A stretch of 64,000 nt of DNA from Streptomyces sp. M41(2017) (GTDB lineage Bacteria > Actinomycetota > Actinomycetes > Streptomycetales > Streptomycetaceae), in assembly GCF_002078175.1 (NCBI RefSeq), contig NZ_MWFK01000002.1, positions 1,736,001 through 1,800,000 of the forward strand, written 5' to 3'. Numbering within the stretch: position 1 is the first letter of the stretch; the number at the start of each line of letters is the position of its first letter. The notes beneath the pieces were generated by a model. That model was given only the letters and a program-made list of their open reading frames with translations, did no database searches and had not been told where the DNA came from. Both the position numbers and the translations under genes were made by a program. Below, in pieces: positions 10,777-19,359 of this stretch.

Positions 10777-11886
10777 CTAGAGCGCGAGCAGCTCCTTGGT
10801 CGTGATGGTGAGTAGCTCGGGTCCGCCGTCCGCCTCAGGGCGTACGACGAGCGTGTCATCGATCCGGACGCCGCCCCGTCCCGGGAGGTGGACCCCCGGT
10901 TCGACGGTGACCGGCACGCAAGCGTCCAGTTTACCCATGGCCGCGGGGGCAAGCTGCGGGTCCTCGTCGATTTCGAGCCCGACGCCGTGCCCGGTGAGGG
11001 AGGAGACGCCTTCCGTGTGTCCCGCGGAGTCGAGCACCTGACGGGCCGCGCGGTCCACGTCGCGGTAGGCGGCGCCGGGCAGCAGCGCCTCCCGTCCGGC
11101 GCGCTGAGCGGCGAAGACGAGGTCGTACAGCTCGATCTGCCAGTCGGCGGGCGAGGTCCCGATCACGAACGTACGGCCGACCTCACAGCGGTAGCCCCGG
11201 TAGGTCGCGCCGAGACAGACGGAGAGGAAGTCGCCCTCCTCCACCCGCCGGTCGGTGGGCCGGTGGCCCCGCCTGCCCGAATTCGGGCCGGTGCCGACCG
11301 AGGTCGCGAAGGCCGGGCCGTCCGCTCCGTGGTCGACGAGCCTGCGCTCCAGTTCCAGCGCGAGATGACGTTCCGTCCGGCCGACGAGGATGGATTCGAG
11401 GAGTTCACCGAGTGCCTGGTCGGCGATCTCCGCACCGATCCGCAGGGAGGAGATCTCCTCCTCGTCCTTGATGACACGCAGCTGCTCGACCGCGCCGCCC
11501 AGGTCCGCGAGGCGCAGCCGGGGTGCCACCGAGCCGAGGGCGCGGTGACGGGTCACGGTCAGGTGGTGCTCCTCGACGGCGAGGGACTCGGCGCCCTGTC
11601 CCGCGGCCATGCCGGCCGCGGCGACGGCCGGATCTCCGCCGGCCCGCGGCAGCACCCTGACGTCCACCGCCTCGTCCGGGCGTCCCTCGACGGCGTCACC
11701 GGTCGGCGGTCCGCCGCACAGCAGCACGTCCTCGCCGCGGCCGAGCAGCAGCAGGACGGAGCCGTGCGGGGCCGCGCCGGCGAGATACCTCACGTTGGCG
11801 GGGCGGGTCACCAGCGCGGTCGCGCTGCCGCTCGCCGCACAGCGCTCCCGGAGCCGCTCTCTGCGGGTCGCGTACACCTCTGACAT
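10777..11886 (-). CDS. M24-family aminopeptidase P-like protein, metal site altered
   Basis: 369 residues. The N-terminal creatinase-like domain (about 1-135) and C-terminal pita-bread domain (about 140-369) are both present. The position next to efp is typical for a Xaa-Pro peptidase. The metal ligands are unusual. The first Asp is Cys (SVCLGATYRGY, normally VDxG), the second Asp is Glu (RCEVGRTF), and the last Glu is Asp (VRIDDT, normally RIED). The GHGVG histidine and VEPG glutamate are kept, but the second His of the HExP motif is Asp (EIDEDP). It may be inactive or use metals differently. No Shine-Dalgarno is evident ahead of the ATG. Confidence 0.88.
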   Translation of the reverse strand: MSEVYATRRERLRERCAASGSATALVTRPANVRYLAGAAPHGSVLLLLGRGEDVLLCGGPPTGDAVEGRPDEAVDVRVLPRAGGDPAVAAAGMAAGQGAESLAVEEHHLTVTRHRALGSVAPRLRLADLGGAVEQLRVIKDEEEISSLRIGAEIADQALGELLESILVGRTERHLALELERRLVDHGADGPAFATSVGTGPNSGRRGHRPTDRRVEEGDFLSVCLGATYRGYRCEVGRTFVIGTSPADWQIELYDLVFAAQRAGREALLPGAAYRDVDRAARQVLDSAGHTEGVSSLTGHGVGLEIDEDPQLAPAAMGKLDACVPVTVEPGVHLPGRGGVRIDDTLVVRPEADGGPELLTITTKELLAL

Positions 11887-12011
11887 GAGACCGAGCGTAC
11901 GAGCGGCGGGCGGATGGCGCCGTTCCAGAGGGCCGGACGGGTCCGCCGGTGAGGCCGGACGGGTCCGTGGCGGGCGGGCCGGACGGTGTCGTACCCGGCG
12001 TCAGGGGTGCG

Positions 12012-12914
12012 TCACCACTGGGGCGGGCTGGCGATCGACCGGGCGAGGACGTCGTCCAGGACGCGGGCCGTGGCCGCCACGTCGAGCTGGGAGTTGTCGA
12101 TGATGGGCAGGCCCGAGCCGTACCAGCCGGCCATCCGGCCGTGGATGCGGGCGACCTCCTCGTCGCTGAGGCGGCGGTTTCCCGAGCGCTCCGCGTTGCG
12201 CTCCAGGACGACCTCCAGGCCCGGCAGGAGCACGACCGGCAGCAGACCGGGGCCCACGTGCCGCTTCCATCCGCCGAGGCCGACGACGGGACGGTCCGGG
12301 AAGACCGCGTCGTCGAGGATGCAGGAGATGCCGTTGGCCAGGAAGTTCCGCGCGGCGAAGCCGCAGGTGCGGCGGGCCAGGCGGTACTGCGCCTCGGAGT
12401 GGTCGTTCCACCCCGTCTGCGGGTCGGCGAAGCCGGAGCGCACCCACTCGCGTACGTCGTCGAGGCTGATGTGGGCGGTGGGCACGCGGCGGTGGTCGGC
12501 CCAGTACTTGGCGACGCTGGTCTTGCCGGCGCCCGCGGGGCCGATGAGCAGCACCGCGAGGGTGGTGGCGGCCGGGTCGGGGGTGCCGGGCGCCGGCGGC
12601 GGGCTCGGCATGGCGACCGGGCCGCCCGGCGGCAGCTGGACGTGCCCGGTGGTCTCCGGCGGCGGCCCGGGGAGGTGCTGCGGGGGCGGCGCGGAGGGGT
12701 GCTGCGGAGGCGGCCCGGGCGCGTGGTGCGGCGCCATGGGGTGCTGCGGGGGTTGGGCGGGAGGGGCACCCGGAGGAACCGGTCCTCCGGCGAATCCGGG
12801 AGCGGGTGCCGGACCCGGCTGCCCCGGGTGATGTCCGGCCGGTGACCAGCTCGCGGCCGGTCCGTGCCCCGGCTGATGGGGCGGCGGCAGCGGAGCCCCC
12901 ACTGCGTGCTGCAT
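12012..12914 (-). CDS. P-loop ATPase/kinase with proline-rich N-terminal region
   Basis: 300 residues. Residues 1-118 are low-complexity P/G/H/Q-rich sequence (repeats such as PPPQHPSAPPPQH). Residues 119-300 form a P-loop NTPase with Walker A GPAGAGKTS at 125-133 and a short kinase-like fold with an ISLDDVREWVR segment. This resembles small AAA/zeta-like phosphotransferases that act on small molecules or nucleotides, but the substrate is not identifiable. The ATG has GGAG 11 bases upstream. It lies between aroB and the M24 gene, separated from aroB by a hairpin. Confidence 0.85.
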   Translation of the reverse strand: MQHAVGAPLPPPHQPGHGPAASWSPAGHHPGQPGPAPAPGFAGGPVPPGAPPAQPPQHPMAPHHAPGPPPQHPSAPPPQHLPGPPPETTGHVQLPPGGPVAMPSPPPAPGTPDPAATTLAVLLIGPAGAGKTSVAKYWADHRRVPTAHISLDDVREWVRSGFADPQTGWNDHSEAQYRLARRTCGFAARNFLANGISCILDDAVFPDRPVVGLGGWKRHVGPGLLPVVLLPGLEVVLERNAERSGNRRLSDEEVARIHGRMAGWYGSGLPIIDNSQLDVAATARVLDDVLARSIASPPQW

Positions 12915-12990
12915 CCGGTGCCACTCCGTCTCGTACAGGCAATGGGCGCTGGCGGACGGGACATCGGTCCCGCCGCTACCGAACGGTACC

Positions 12991-13024
12991 TTCCCCGGCC
13001 GTCGTTGTGTGAACGGCCGGGGAA
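12991..13024 (-). terminator. Hairpin downstream of aroB
   Basis: A perfect 12-bp stem (12991-13002 with 13013-13024) around a 10-base loop, about 80 bases past the aroB stop. It likely ends the aro transcript before the ATPase gene. The rest of 12915-13104 has no evident gene. Confidence 0.75.
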
Positions 13025-13104
13025 CGTGCGAAGTGCCCGGTGGGGAGGGGCAGAACGGGTTGAGCAGGGTGTTCCCGGTGCATACGTGCGCCGGGCCGCC
13101 GCTG

Positions 13105-14196
13105 CTACTCGGCGACCTCGCCGTACGCGGCCAGGAGGACGGCCGGGTCGGGGCCCTCCAGGACGGTGGGCTTGGCGAGTCCGTCGAGGACGATGAAGCG
13201 CAGCAGGTCGCCGCGGGACTTCTTGTCGACCTTCATGTTCTCCAGGAGCTTCGGCCACTGGTCGTAGCGGTAGGTCAGCGGAAGACCGACGGACTCCAGG
13301 ACCGCGCGGTGGCGGTCGGCGGTCGCGTCGTCCAACCGGCCCGCGAGACGGCCGAGTTCGGCGGCGAAGTGCATGCCGACGGAGACGGCCGCGCCGTGCC
13401 GCCACTTGTAGCGCTCGTTCTTCTCGATGGCGTGCGCGAGCGTGTGGCCGTAGTTGAGGATCTCGCGGAGCCCCGACTCCTTGAGGTCGCCGGAGACGAC
13501 CTCCGCCTTGACCTTGATGGAACGCTCGATCAGCTCGGCGGTGTGCGGGCCCGCGGGCGTCCGTGCGGCCTCCGGGTCGGACTCGATGAGTTCGAGGATC
13601 GCCGGGTCGGCGATGAAGCCGGCCTTGATGACCTCGGCAAGTCCGGAGACGAAGTCGTTGACCGGCAGCGAGTCGAGCGCGGCCAGGTCGCAGAGGACGC
13701 CGGCGGGCGGGTGGAAAGCGCCGACGAGGTTCTTCCCCTCGGCGGTGTTGATGCCGGTCTTGCCGCCGACCGCCGCGTCGACCATGCCGAGCACGGTGGT
13801 GGGGACGGCGATCCAGCGCACCCCGCGCAGCCAGCTGGCGGCGACGAATCCGGCCAGGTCGGTGGTGGCTCCCCCGCCCACGCCGACGATCACGTCGGTG
13901 CGGGTGAAGCCGGACTGGCCGAGCGCCTTCCAGCAGTAGGCGGCGACCTCGACGGTCTTGGCCTCCTCGGCGTTCGGCACCTGGATGGCGATGGCCTCGT
14001 AGCCCTGGTCCGCGAGGTCGGCGCGGAGCGCCTCACCCGTCCCGGCGAGTGCCTCGGGGTGGACCACGGCGACCCGCTTGGCCTTCTCGCCGATCAACCC
14101 GGCCAGCTCGCCGAGGAGTTGACGGCCGACCAGGACCTCGTAGGGATCGGTGCCCGCGGTGCCACCGACCTGGATGCGGGTCACTGCCTCGCTCAT
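13105..14196 (-). CDS. aroB: 3-dehydroquinate synthase
   Basis: 363 residues. An NAD- and metal-dependent enzyme that makes dehydroquinate from DAHP, the second step of the shikimate pathway. Diagnostic motifs are the GGGATTDLAGFVAASWLRG nucleotide-binding region, VPTTVLGMVDAAVGGKTGIN, and the metal ligand region LNYGHTLAHAIE. The ATG overlaps the aroK stop by 4 bases, so aroK and aroB are translationally coupled. Confidence 0.98.
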   Translation of the reverse strand: MSEAVTRIQVGGTAGTDPYEVLVGRQLLGELAGLIGEKAKRVAVVHPEALAGTGEALRADLADQGYEAIAIQVPNAEEAKTVEVAAYCWKALGQSGFTRTDVIVGVGGGATTDLAGFVAASWLRGVRWIAVPTTVLGMVDAAVGGKTGINTAEGKNLVGAFHPPAGVLCDLAALDSLPVNDFVSGLAEVIKAGFIADPAILELIESDPEAARTPAGPHTAELIERSIKVKAEVVSGDLKESGLREILNYGHTLAHAIEKNERYKWRHGAAVSVGMHFAAELGRLAGRLDDATADRHRAVLESVGLPLTYRYDQWPKLLENMKVDKKSRGDLLRFIVLDGLAKPTVLEGPDPAVLLAAYGEVAE

Positions 14197-14708
14197 GCTT
14201 CCTTCAACTCCAGTGCGTCGAGGACCGCTCGGGCGACCTCATCGGGGGTGCGGCCGTCGGTCGCCACGACCGCGCGGGCGACTTCGGTGTACAGGGGGCG
14301 GCGGGCTTCCATCAGCTCGCGCCACTGCCGGCGCGGGTTGACGGCGAGCAGTGGCCGGGCCGCGTTCAGGCCGGTGCGCTGGACCGCCTCCTCCACGTCC
14401 ATGGAGAGGTAGACGACCTGGTGGCCGGCGAGCAGCGCGCGGGTGTCCTCGTCGAGGATCGAGCCGCCGCCGAGCGCGAGGACGCCGTCGTGTCCGGCGA
14501 GCGCGTCGTGCACGGCACGCTTCTCGATCGCGCGGAAGGCGGCCTCGCCCTCGTCGACGAAGATGTCGGCGATGGTGCGGCCCTGCGCGGTGACGATGTC
14601 GTCGTCCGTGTCCCGGTAGGCGCAGCCGAGCCGCTCGGCGACGAGCGCGCCCACCGTGGACTTGCCGACCCCCATGGGGCCGACGAGGACCAGTCGTGGG
14701 GCGGTCAC
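14193..14708 (-). CDS. aroK: Shikimate kinase
   Basis: 171 residues. It phosphorylates shikimate at the 3-hydroxyl. Walker A is GPMGVGKST at residues 9-17. The shikimate-binding DTDDDIV and GGGSILDED motifs follow, then a lid with arginines around ARPLLA. The GTG start at 14708 overlaps the aroC stop (GTGA) and fits the family N-terminus VTAPRLVLVGPMG. The longer upstream frame is a shadow of aroC. It overlaps aroB by 4 bases downstream. Confidence 0.97.
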   Translation of the reverse strand: MTAPRLVLVGPMGVGKSTVGALVAERLGCAYRDTDDDIVTAQGRTIADIFVDEGEAAFRAIEKRAVHDALAGHDGVLALGGGSILDEDTRALLAGHQVVYLSMDVEEAVQRTGLNAARPLLAVNPRRQWRELMEARRPLYTEVARAVVATDGRTPDEVARAVLDALELKEA

Positions 14709-15889
14709 CGGATGGCCAGGTTCTCGAGGTAGCCGGTCACGTTGCGGCGGGTCTCGGTGACGCTGTCGCCACCGAACTTCTCCGCCACGGCGTCGGCGAG
14801 GACGAGCGCGACCATGGCCTCGGCGACGATGCCGGCGGCCGGGACGGCACAGACGTCCGAGCGCTGGTGGTGGGCCTTGGCGGCCTCGCCGGTGGCGACG
14901 TCGATGGTGGCCAGCGCGCGCGGCACGGTGGCGATCGGCTTCATCGCGGCGCGGACGCGCAGCAGTTCGCCGGTGGTGAGGCCGCCCTCGGTGCCGCCGG
15001 AGCGGCCGGTGGAACGCCGGATGCCGTCCGCGGTGTGGACGATCTCGTCGTGCGCCTGCGAGCCGGGGACGCGGGCCAGGTCGAAGCCGTCGCCGACCTC
15101 GACGCCCTTGATCGCCTGGATGCCCATGAGCGCGGCCGCGAGCCGGGCGTCGAGGCGCCGGTCCCAGTGCACGTGCGAGCCGAGGCCCACCGGCACGCCG
15201 TACGCGAGCACCTCGACGACGCCGCCGAGGGTGTCGCCGTCCTTGTGGGCCTGGTCGATCTCCGCGACCATCGCCTTCGACGCGTCGGCGTCGAGGCAGC
15301 GCACCGGGTCGGCGTCGAGCTTCTCGACGTCGGAGGGCTTGGGCAGGACGCCGTAGGGCGCCTTGGCGGCGGCCAGCTCGACGACGTGGGAGACGATCTC
15401 GATCCCGGCCGTCTCCTTGAGGTACGAGCGGGCGACCGCGCCGAGCGCGACGCGGGCCGCGGTCTCGCGGGCGGAGGCGCGCTCCAGGATCGGCCGGGCC
15501 TCGTCGAAGCCGTACTTCTGCATGCCGGCGAGGTCGGCGTGGCCGGGCCGGGGGCGGGTCAGCGGGGCGTTGCGGGCGAGGTCGGCGAGGATCTCCGGGG
15601 CGACCGGGTCGGCCGCCATGACCTGCTCCCACTTGGGCCACTCGGTGTTGCCGACCATGACGGCGATCGGGGAGCCGAGGGTGAGTCCGTGCCGGACGCC
15701 ACCGAGGAAGGTGACCTCGTCACGCTCGAACTTCATCCGGGCACCGCGTCCATAGCCGAGGCGCCGCCGGGCCAGGTGGTCCGCCACCATGTCCGTGGTG
15801 ATCGGCACGCCGGCGGGAAGTCCCTCCAGCGTGGCCACGAGTGCGGGACCGTGGGACTCCCCCGCGGTCAGCCAGCGCAACCTGCTCAA
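14705..15889 (-). CDS. aroC: Chorismate synthase
   Basis: 394 residues. It converts EPSP to chorismate using reduced FMN. It starts MSRLRWLTAGESHGPALVA, the family signature. Further motifs are RRRLGYGRGARMKFE, the basic FMN/EPSP site, and SETAARVALGAVAR-like and RSGGTEGGLTTGE blocks. Length is normal. It is the first gene of the aroC-aroK-aroB overlap chain. The 234-bp gap to aroE upstream holds no evident gene. Confidence 0.98.
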   Translation of the reverse strand: MSRLRWLTAGESHGPALVATLEGLPAGVPITTDMVADHLARRRLGYGRGARMKFERDEVTFLGGVRHGLTLGSPIAVMVGNTEWPKWEQVMAADPVAPEILADLARNAPLTRPRPGHADLAGMQKYGFDEARPILERASARETAARVALGAVARSYLKETAGIEIVSHVVELAAAKAPYGVLPKPSDVEKLDADPVRCLDADASKAMVAEIDQAHKDGDTLGGVVEVLAYGVPVGLGSHVHWDRRLDARLAAALMGIQAIKGVEVGDGFDLARVPGSQAHDEIVHTADGIRRSTGRSGGTEGGLTTGELLRVRAAMKPIATVPRALATIDVATGEAAKAHHQRSDVCAVPAAGIVAEAMVALVLADAVAEKFGGDSVTETRRNVTGYLENLAIR

Positions 15890-16123
15890 CGGTGCTCCTC
15901 ATGCTCGCGCCCTGGTGCTGCTGCTGCGTACGCGCGTCCTCGCGTACGGCGACGGCGCGACCGGGTGCGCGGCCCTGGCCCGCCACCCCCGATCCTCCCA
16001 CGTCCGACGGGGGGAACCGGCCGCAGGTCCATCAGGCGGACGCGGCCGGCCGGGGCGCGGCGGCTCCTGAGCGGCGCGCCGGGGCGGGCCCGGACGGTGT
16101 GCGGAGCGTCCTGTCGCCGGGCT

Positions 16124-16963
16124 CTAGCGGGCCGCGAGGGCGTGTTCGCCGGCCTTGCGCATGGCGTCGAGCGGGGCGGGGGCGCGCCCGGTCATCTGCT
16201 CCACCTGCAGCACCGCCTGGTGGACGAGCAGGTCGAGTCCGCCGACGACGGCACCGCCGTACGCCGACCAGCGGGCCGCGAGGTCCGTGGGCCACGGGTC
16301 GTAGAGCACGTCGAACAGGGTCGCCGGGCGTTCCGGGACGGCCCCGGCCAGGGCGTCCGTGGTGCCCGCCGGGGTCGTGGCGATCACCAGCGGTGCCCGC
16401 AGCGCCTCGGCGGCGTCCGCCCAGTCGGCGGTCCGCACCTCGACGCCGAGCCGCTCGCCCCACTGCCGCATCTCGGCGGCCCGCTCCGCGCTGCGGACGT
16501 AGGCGACGACCTCGCCGGTGCAGATCCGCGCGAGCGCGGCCAGAGCGGAGGAGGCCGTGGCCCCGGCACCGAGGATCGCGGCCGAGTCGACCTGCTCGAT
16601 CCCGCGCTCGCGCAGCGCCGCGACCATCCCCGGGATGTCGGTGTTGTCCCCGGTGCGCCGCCCGTCCTCGGAGAACACCACGGTGTTGACGGCCTCGACG
16701 GAGGCGGCCGTCTCGGTGACCCCGTCGAGCAGCGGAAGGACGGCCCGCTTGAGCGGCATGGTCAGCGACAGCCCGGCCCACTCGGGGCCGAGCCCGTCGA
16801 AGAAGCCGGTCAGCGACTCCTCGTCGACCTCGAAACGGTCGTACGACCAGTCGGCGAGGCCCAGCTCCCGGTACGCGGCGCGGTGCAGCACCGGCGAGAG
16901 GGAGTGGGCGATCGGCGACCCGAGCACGGCGGCCCGGCGGGCATCAATTGCCCGAACTGTCAT
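16124..16963 (-). CDS. aroE: Shikimate dehydrogenase
   Basis: 279 residues. It reduces 3-dehydroshikimate with NADPH. The N-terminal substrate domain has SPIAHSLSPVLHRAAY and LSLTMPLKR (the catalytic Lys region). NTVVF and GDNTDIPGM are followed by the Rossmann region AAILGAGATASSALAAL. Its first 20 bases overlap the 3' end of mltG, so the two are cotranscribed. The C-terminal QAVLQVEQMTG helix is typical. Confidence 0.96.
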   Translation of the reverse strand: MTVRAIDARRAAVLGSPIAHSLSPVLHRAAYRELGLADWSYDRFEVDEESLTGFFDGLGPEWAGLSLTMPLKRAVLPLLDGVTETAASVEAVNTVVFSEDGRRTGDNTDIPGMVAALRERGIEQVDSAAILGAGATASSALAALARICTGEVVAYVRSAERAAEMRQWGERLGVEVRTADWADAAEALRAPLVIATTPAGTTDALAGAVPERPATLFDVLYDPWPTDLAARWSAYGGAVVGGLDLLVHQAVLQVEQMTGRAPAPLDAMRKAGEHALAAR

Positions 16964-18758
16964 TGAACTTTTCCTTGAGCTTCTCGAAGTCGGCGTTCGT
17001 CTTGGCGAATTCGGTCTTGCTGTGACCGTCGGTCGCCACGAAATACATCCAGCCGTCGCTCGTCGGATTGAGCGTCGCTTTCAGGGCCTCGACGCCCGGA
17101 TTGCCGATCGGGCCGGGCGGAAGTCCCCTCTGCGTGTACGTGTTGTACGGGTCCTTGTTGCTGTTGATCTCGGACTCGCTGATGTGGATGTTGCTCTGGC
17201 CCTTCAGATAATTGAAGGTCGAGTCGAACTGCAGCAATTGGTTCGTCTCGGTGTTGGTGGACTTGAGACGGTTGTAGACGACCTCGGCCATCTTCCGGTA
17301 GTCGTCGTGCGTCTTGCCCTCGGCCTCGACGAGACTGGCGACCGTGACGACCTGCAACGGGTCGGCGAGCTTGAGGGACTTCGCCTTCTCCGCGAGCCCC
17401 ATGGCCGCGTAGTTGCTGGACGCCTGCTTCACCATGCCCTTGAGCACGCTCTCCGGCTTCATCCCCTTGGCCGCGGGGTAGGTGGCGGGCCAGAGGAATC
17501 CTTCGAGGGGATCCTTTATGTCCTTGTCGCTGTTCGCCCAGCTCGGCAGACCGAGGCTCTTGTAGTCCTTCTTCGCGACACCACTCGTCGTGCCCTTGGA
17601 GAGGCCGAGCTGTCTGTCGATCGACGCGTAGACCGTGGCGTTCCGGTTCCCCGGGGCGACGACCACGTTGTTCTGGCTCTTGGGGTCGAGCATCAATTCG
17701 ACGGCACTCGCCGCGGACATGCCCTTGCGCAGCAGATAGGCGCCCGCCTGGATCTTCTGCCCCTGCGGATTCTCCTGTTGGGCGGAGACGAAGGCGTCCA
17801 CGCTCTTGACGACCCCGAGCTCCTTGAGCTTCTGGCCGATCTCGTAGCCGCCGGCGCCCTTGTTGATCTCGACGGTCACCTGGCCCGAGCCGTCGCCCGC
17901 GTAGTCGGGGGCCGAGCCGAAACGGTTCTGGTAGTAGTGGTAGCCGAAGTAGCCGACACCGGCGAGGCCGCCGCCGAAGACCGCGACGACCACCAGGCAC
18001 GCGCAGCCGCTGCGCCGCTTCTTGCCCTTGCCGCCGCCCCGGCCCTTGCGGTCGCCGCGGCCCCGGCGGCCCTTGGGGTCGTCATCGTCGTCGAGGTCGT
18101 CGTCATCGTCGCCGCCGGCGAAGAAGGCGTGCTCGCCCTGGTCGGGCCCCGGGTCCCAGTCCGTCTTCGGCTCGGGCTCGGCACGGCGCCGGGCGGGGGG
18201 CTCGGGCGGCGGGTAGGCCTCGGGGGTGTTGTAGAAGTCGGGCTGCTCGCCGGTGTACTGGCCCGCGTAGGGGTCGGTCGGGTCGGCGCCGTAGGTCACC
18301 TGGGGATGACCCCCGGTCTGCCATTCGCCCGACTCGTACTGCTGCCCGCCCTGACCGCCGTACTGCTGCTGCCCCTGATCGGGGTACTGCTGCTGGCCCT
18401 GGCCGTTGTAGTGCTGCTGCGCCTGGTCCGTGTACGGGGGGTGCCCCTGGCCGGGGTACTGCTGCTGCCCGTGGAACTGCTGCTGGCCCTGGTACTGCGG
18501 CTGCCCCTGGTCCTGGTACTGGCCGGGACCGCCCTGAGGCTGCTGGTACTGCTGCTGCCCTTGGCCGTACGCCTGCCCGCCGGTGCCCCAGTCGCCCTGC
18601 TGGGCCTGGTGCGGCTGGGCCTGCGGATAGTGCTGCGGCTGGCCGCCGTCGTAGGCGGACCGGCCGTCGGCGGCCTGTCCGCCCCATCCGCTGTCCCCGT
18701 ACAACGGGTCCTCCGGATGCCACGGTTCGGAGCCTGGGCCCCGGCCATACTCAGTCAT
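16944..18758 (-). CDS. mltG: Endolytic murein transglycosylase MltG with long Q/G/Y-rich cytoplasmic tail
   Basis: 604 residues. The YceG/MltG lyase trims nascent peptidoglycan glycan strands. Order: a low-complexity N-terminus (residues ~30-180, repeats such as QGQQQY), an acidic patch at 216-228 and a basic patch at 230-250, one membrane segment (252-276), a LysM-like domain, then the catalytic YceG domain with Glu478 in SLVEAEG followed by MAEVVYNRL. The ATG at 18758 is chosen for AGGGG just upstream and the MTEYGRGPGSE start. An upstream in-frame extension lacks a ribosome site. Typical MltG proteins are about 340 residues, so the cytoplasmic tail is an added module. Confidence 0.95.
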   Translation of the reverse strand: MTEYGRGPGSEPWHPEDPLYGDSGWGGQAADGRSAYDGGQPQHYPQAQPHQAQQGDWGTGGQAYGQGQQQYQQPQGGPGQYQDQGQPQYQGQQQFHGQQQYPGQGHPPYTDQAQQHYNGQGQQQYPDQGQQQYGGQGGQQYESGEWQTGGHPQVTYGADPTDPYAGQYTGEQPDFYNTPEAYPPPEPPARRRAEPEPKTDWDPGPDQGEHAFFAGGDDDDDLDDDDDPKGRRGRGDRKGRGGGKGKKRRSGCACLVVVAVFGGGLAGVGYFGYHYYQNRFGSAPDYAGDGSGQVTVEINKGAGGYEIGQKLKELGVVKSVDAFVSAQQENPQGQKIQAGAYLLRKGMSAASAVELMLDPKSQNNVVVAPGNRNATVYASIDRQLGLSKGTTSGVAKKDYKSLGLPSWANSDKDIKDPLEGFLWPATYPAAKGMKPESVLKGMVKQASSNYAAMGLAEKAKSLKLADPLQVVTVASLVEAEGKTHDDYRKMAEVVYNRLKSTNTETNQLLQFDSTFNYLKGQSNIHISESEINSNKDPYNTYTQRGLPPGPIGNPGVEALKATLNPTSDGWMYFVATDGHSKTEFAKTNADFEKLKEKFNDSSGN

Positions 18759-18881
18759 CGATCCCCTACGAGCCGCGAGCCGGCAGCTGCCGGCTCCAGT
18801 GGCTCGGCTCCCGTCCGCCTCTTTGCTGTGCGGGGGCTGTTCGAACACCACCGCATCGCGCGGAACGTTACCGTATCGCGA

Positions 18882-19346
18882 TCACATGACCACTTCGACG
18901 CCCTCGCCGGGAGATTTACCTGACACCCGTTCGGATTCCAGGGCCTGCTGGAGAATGACGACGGCGGCCGCCTGGTCGATGACCGACCGGCCCTTCTTCG
19001 ACTTCACGCCCGAGGCGCGCAAACCCTGACTGGCCGTCACCGTGGTCATCCGCTCGTCCACGAGCCGCACCGGAACGGGCGCGATCCCCCGCGCGAGCTC
19101 CTGGGTGAAGGCGCGGACCTTGACGGCGGCGGGCCCCTCGCCCCCCTTGAGGGAGCGAGGGAGACCGACGACGACCTCGATCGGCTCGTACTCCTCGACG
19201 AGCTGCTTCAGCCGGCGGTGGGCGGCCGGGACGTCACGTCCCGGGACCGTCTCCACCGGTGTCGCGAGGATCCCGTCGGGATCGCACGAGGCGACCCCGA
19301 TCCGGGCGTCCCCGACGTCGATCGCGAGCCGTCGTCCTCTGCGCAT
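18882..19346 (-). CDS. ruvX: RuvX/YqgF RNase H-fold protein (putative pre-16S rRNA nuclease)
   Basis: 154 residues. The RNase H-like fold begins MRRGRRLAIDVGDARIGVA with the first catalytic Asp in IDVG. The second site is VVGLPRSLKG, followed by PVRLVDERMTT and the final acidic region around VIDQAAAVVILQ. The family matures the 16S rRNA 5' end, and mycobacterial RuvX also resolves Holliday junctions. The ATG at 19346 is the family start, 13 bases after the alaS stop. The upstream frame is a shadow of alaS. Confidence 0.95.
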   Translation of the reverse strand: MRRGRRLAIDVGDARIGVASCDPDGILATPVETVPGRDVPAAHRRLKQLVEEYEPIEVVVGLPRSLKGGEGPAAVKVRAFTQELARGIAPVPVRLVDERMTTVTASQGLRASGVKSKKGRSVIDQAAAVVILQQALESERVSGKSPGEGVEVVM

Positions 19347-19359
19347 CTCCACGGTCTTC

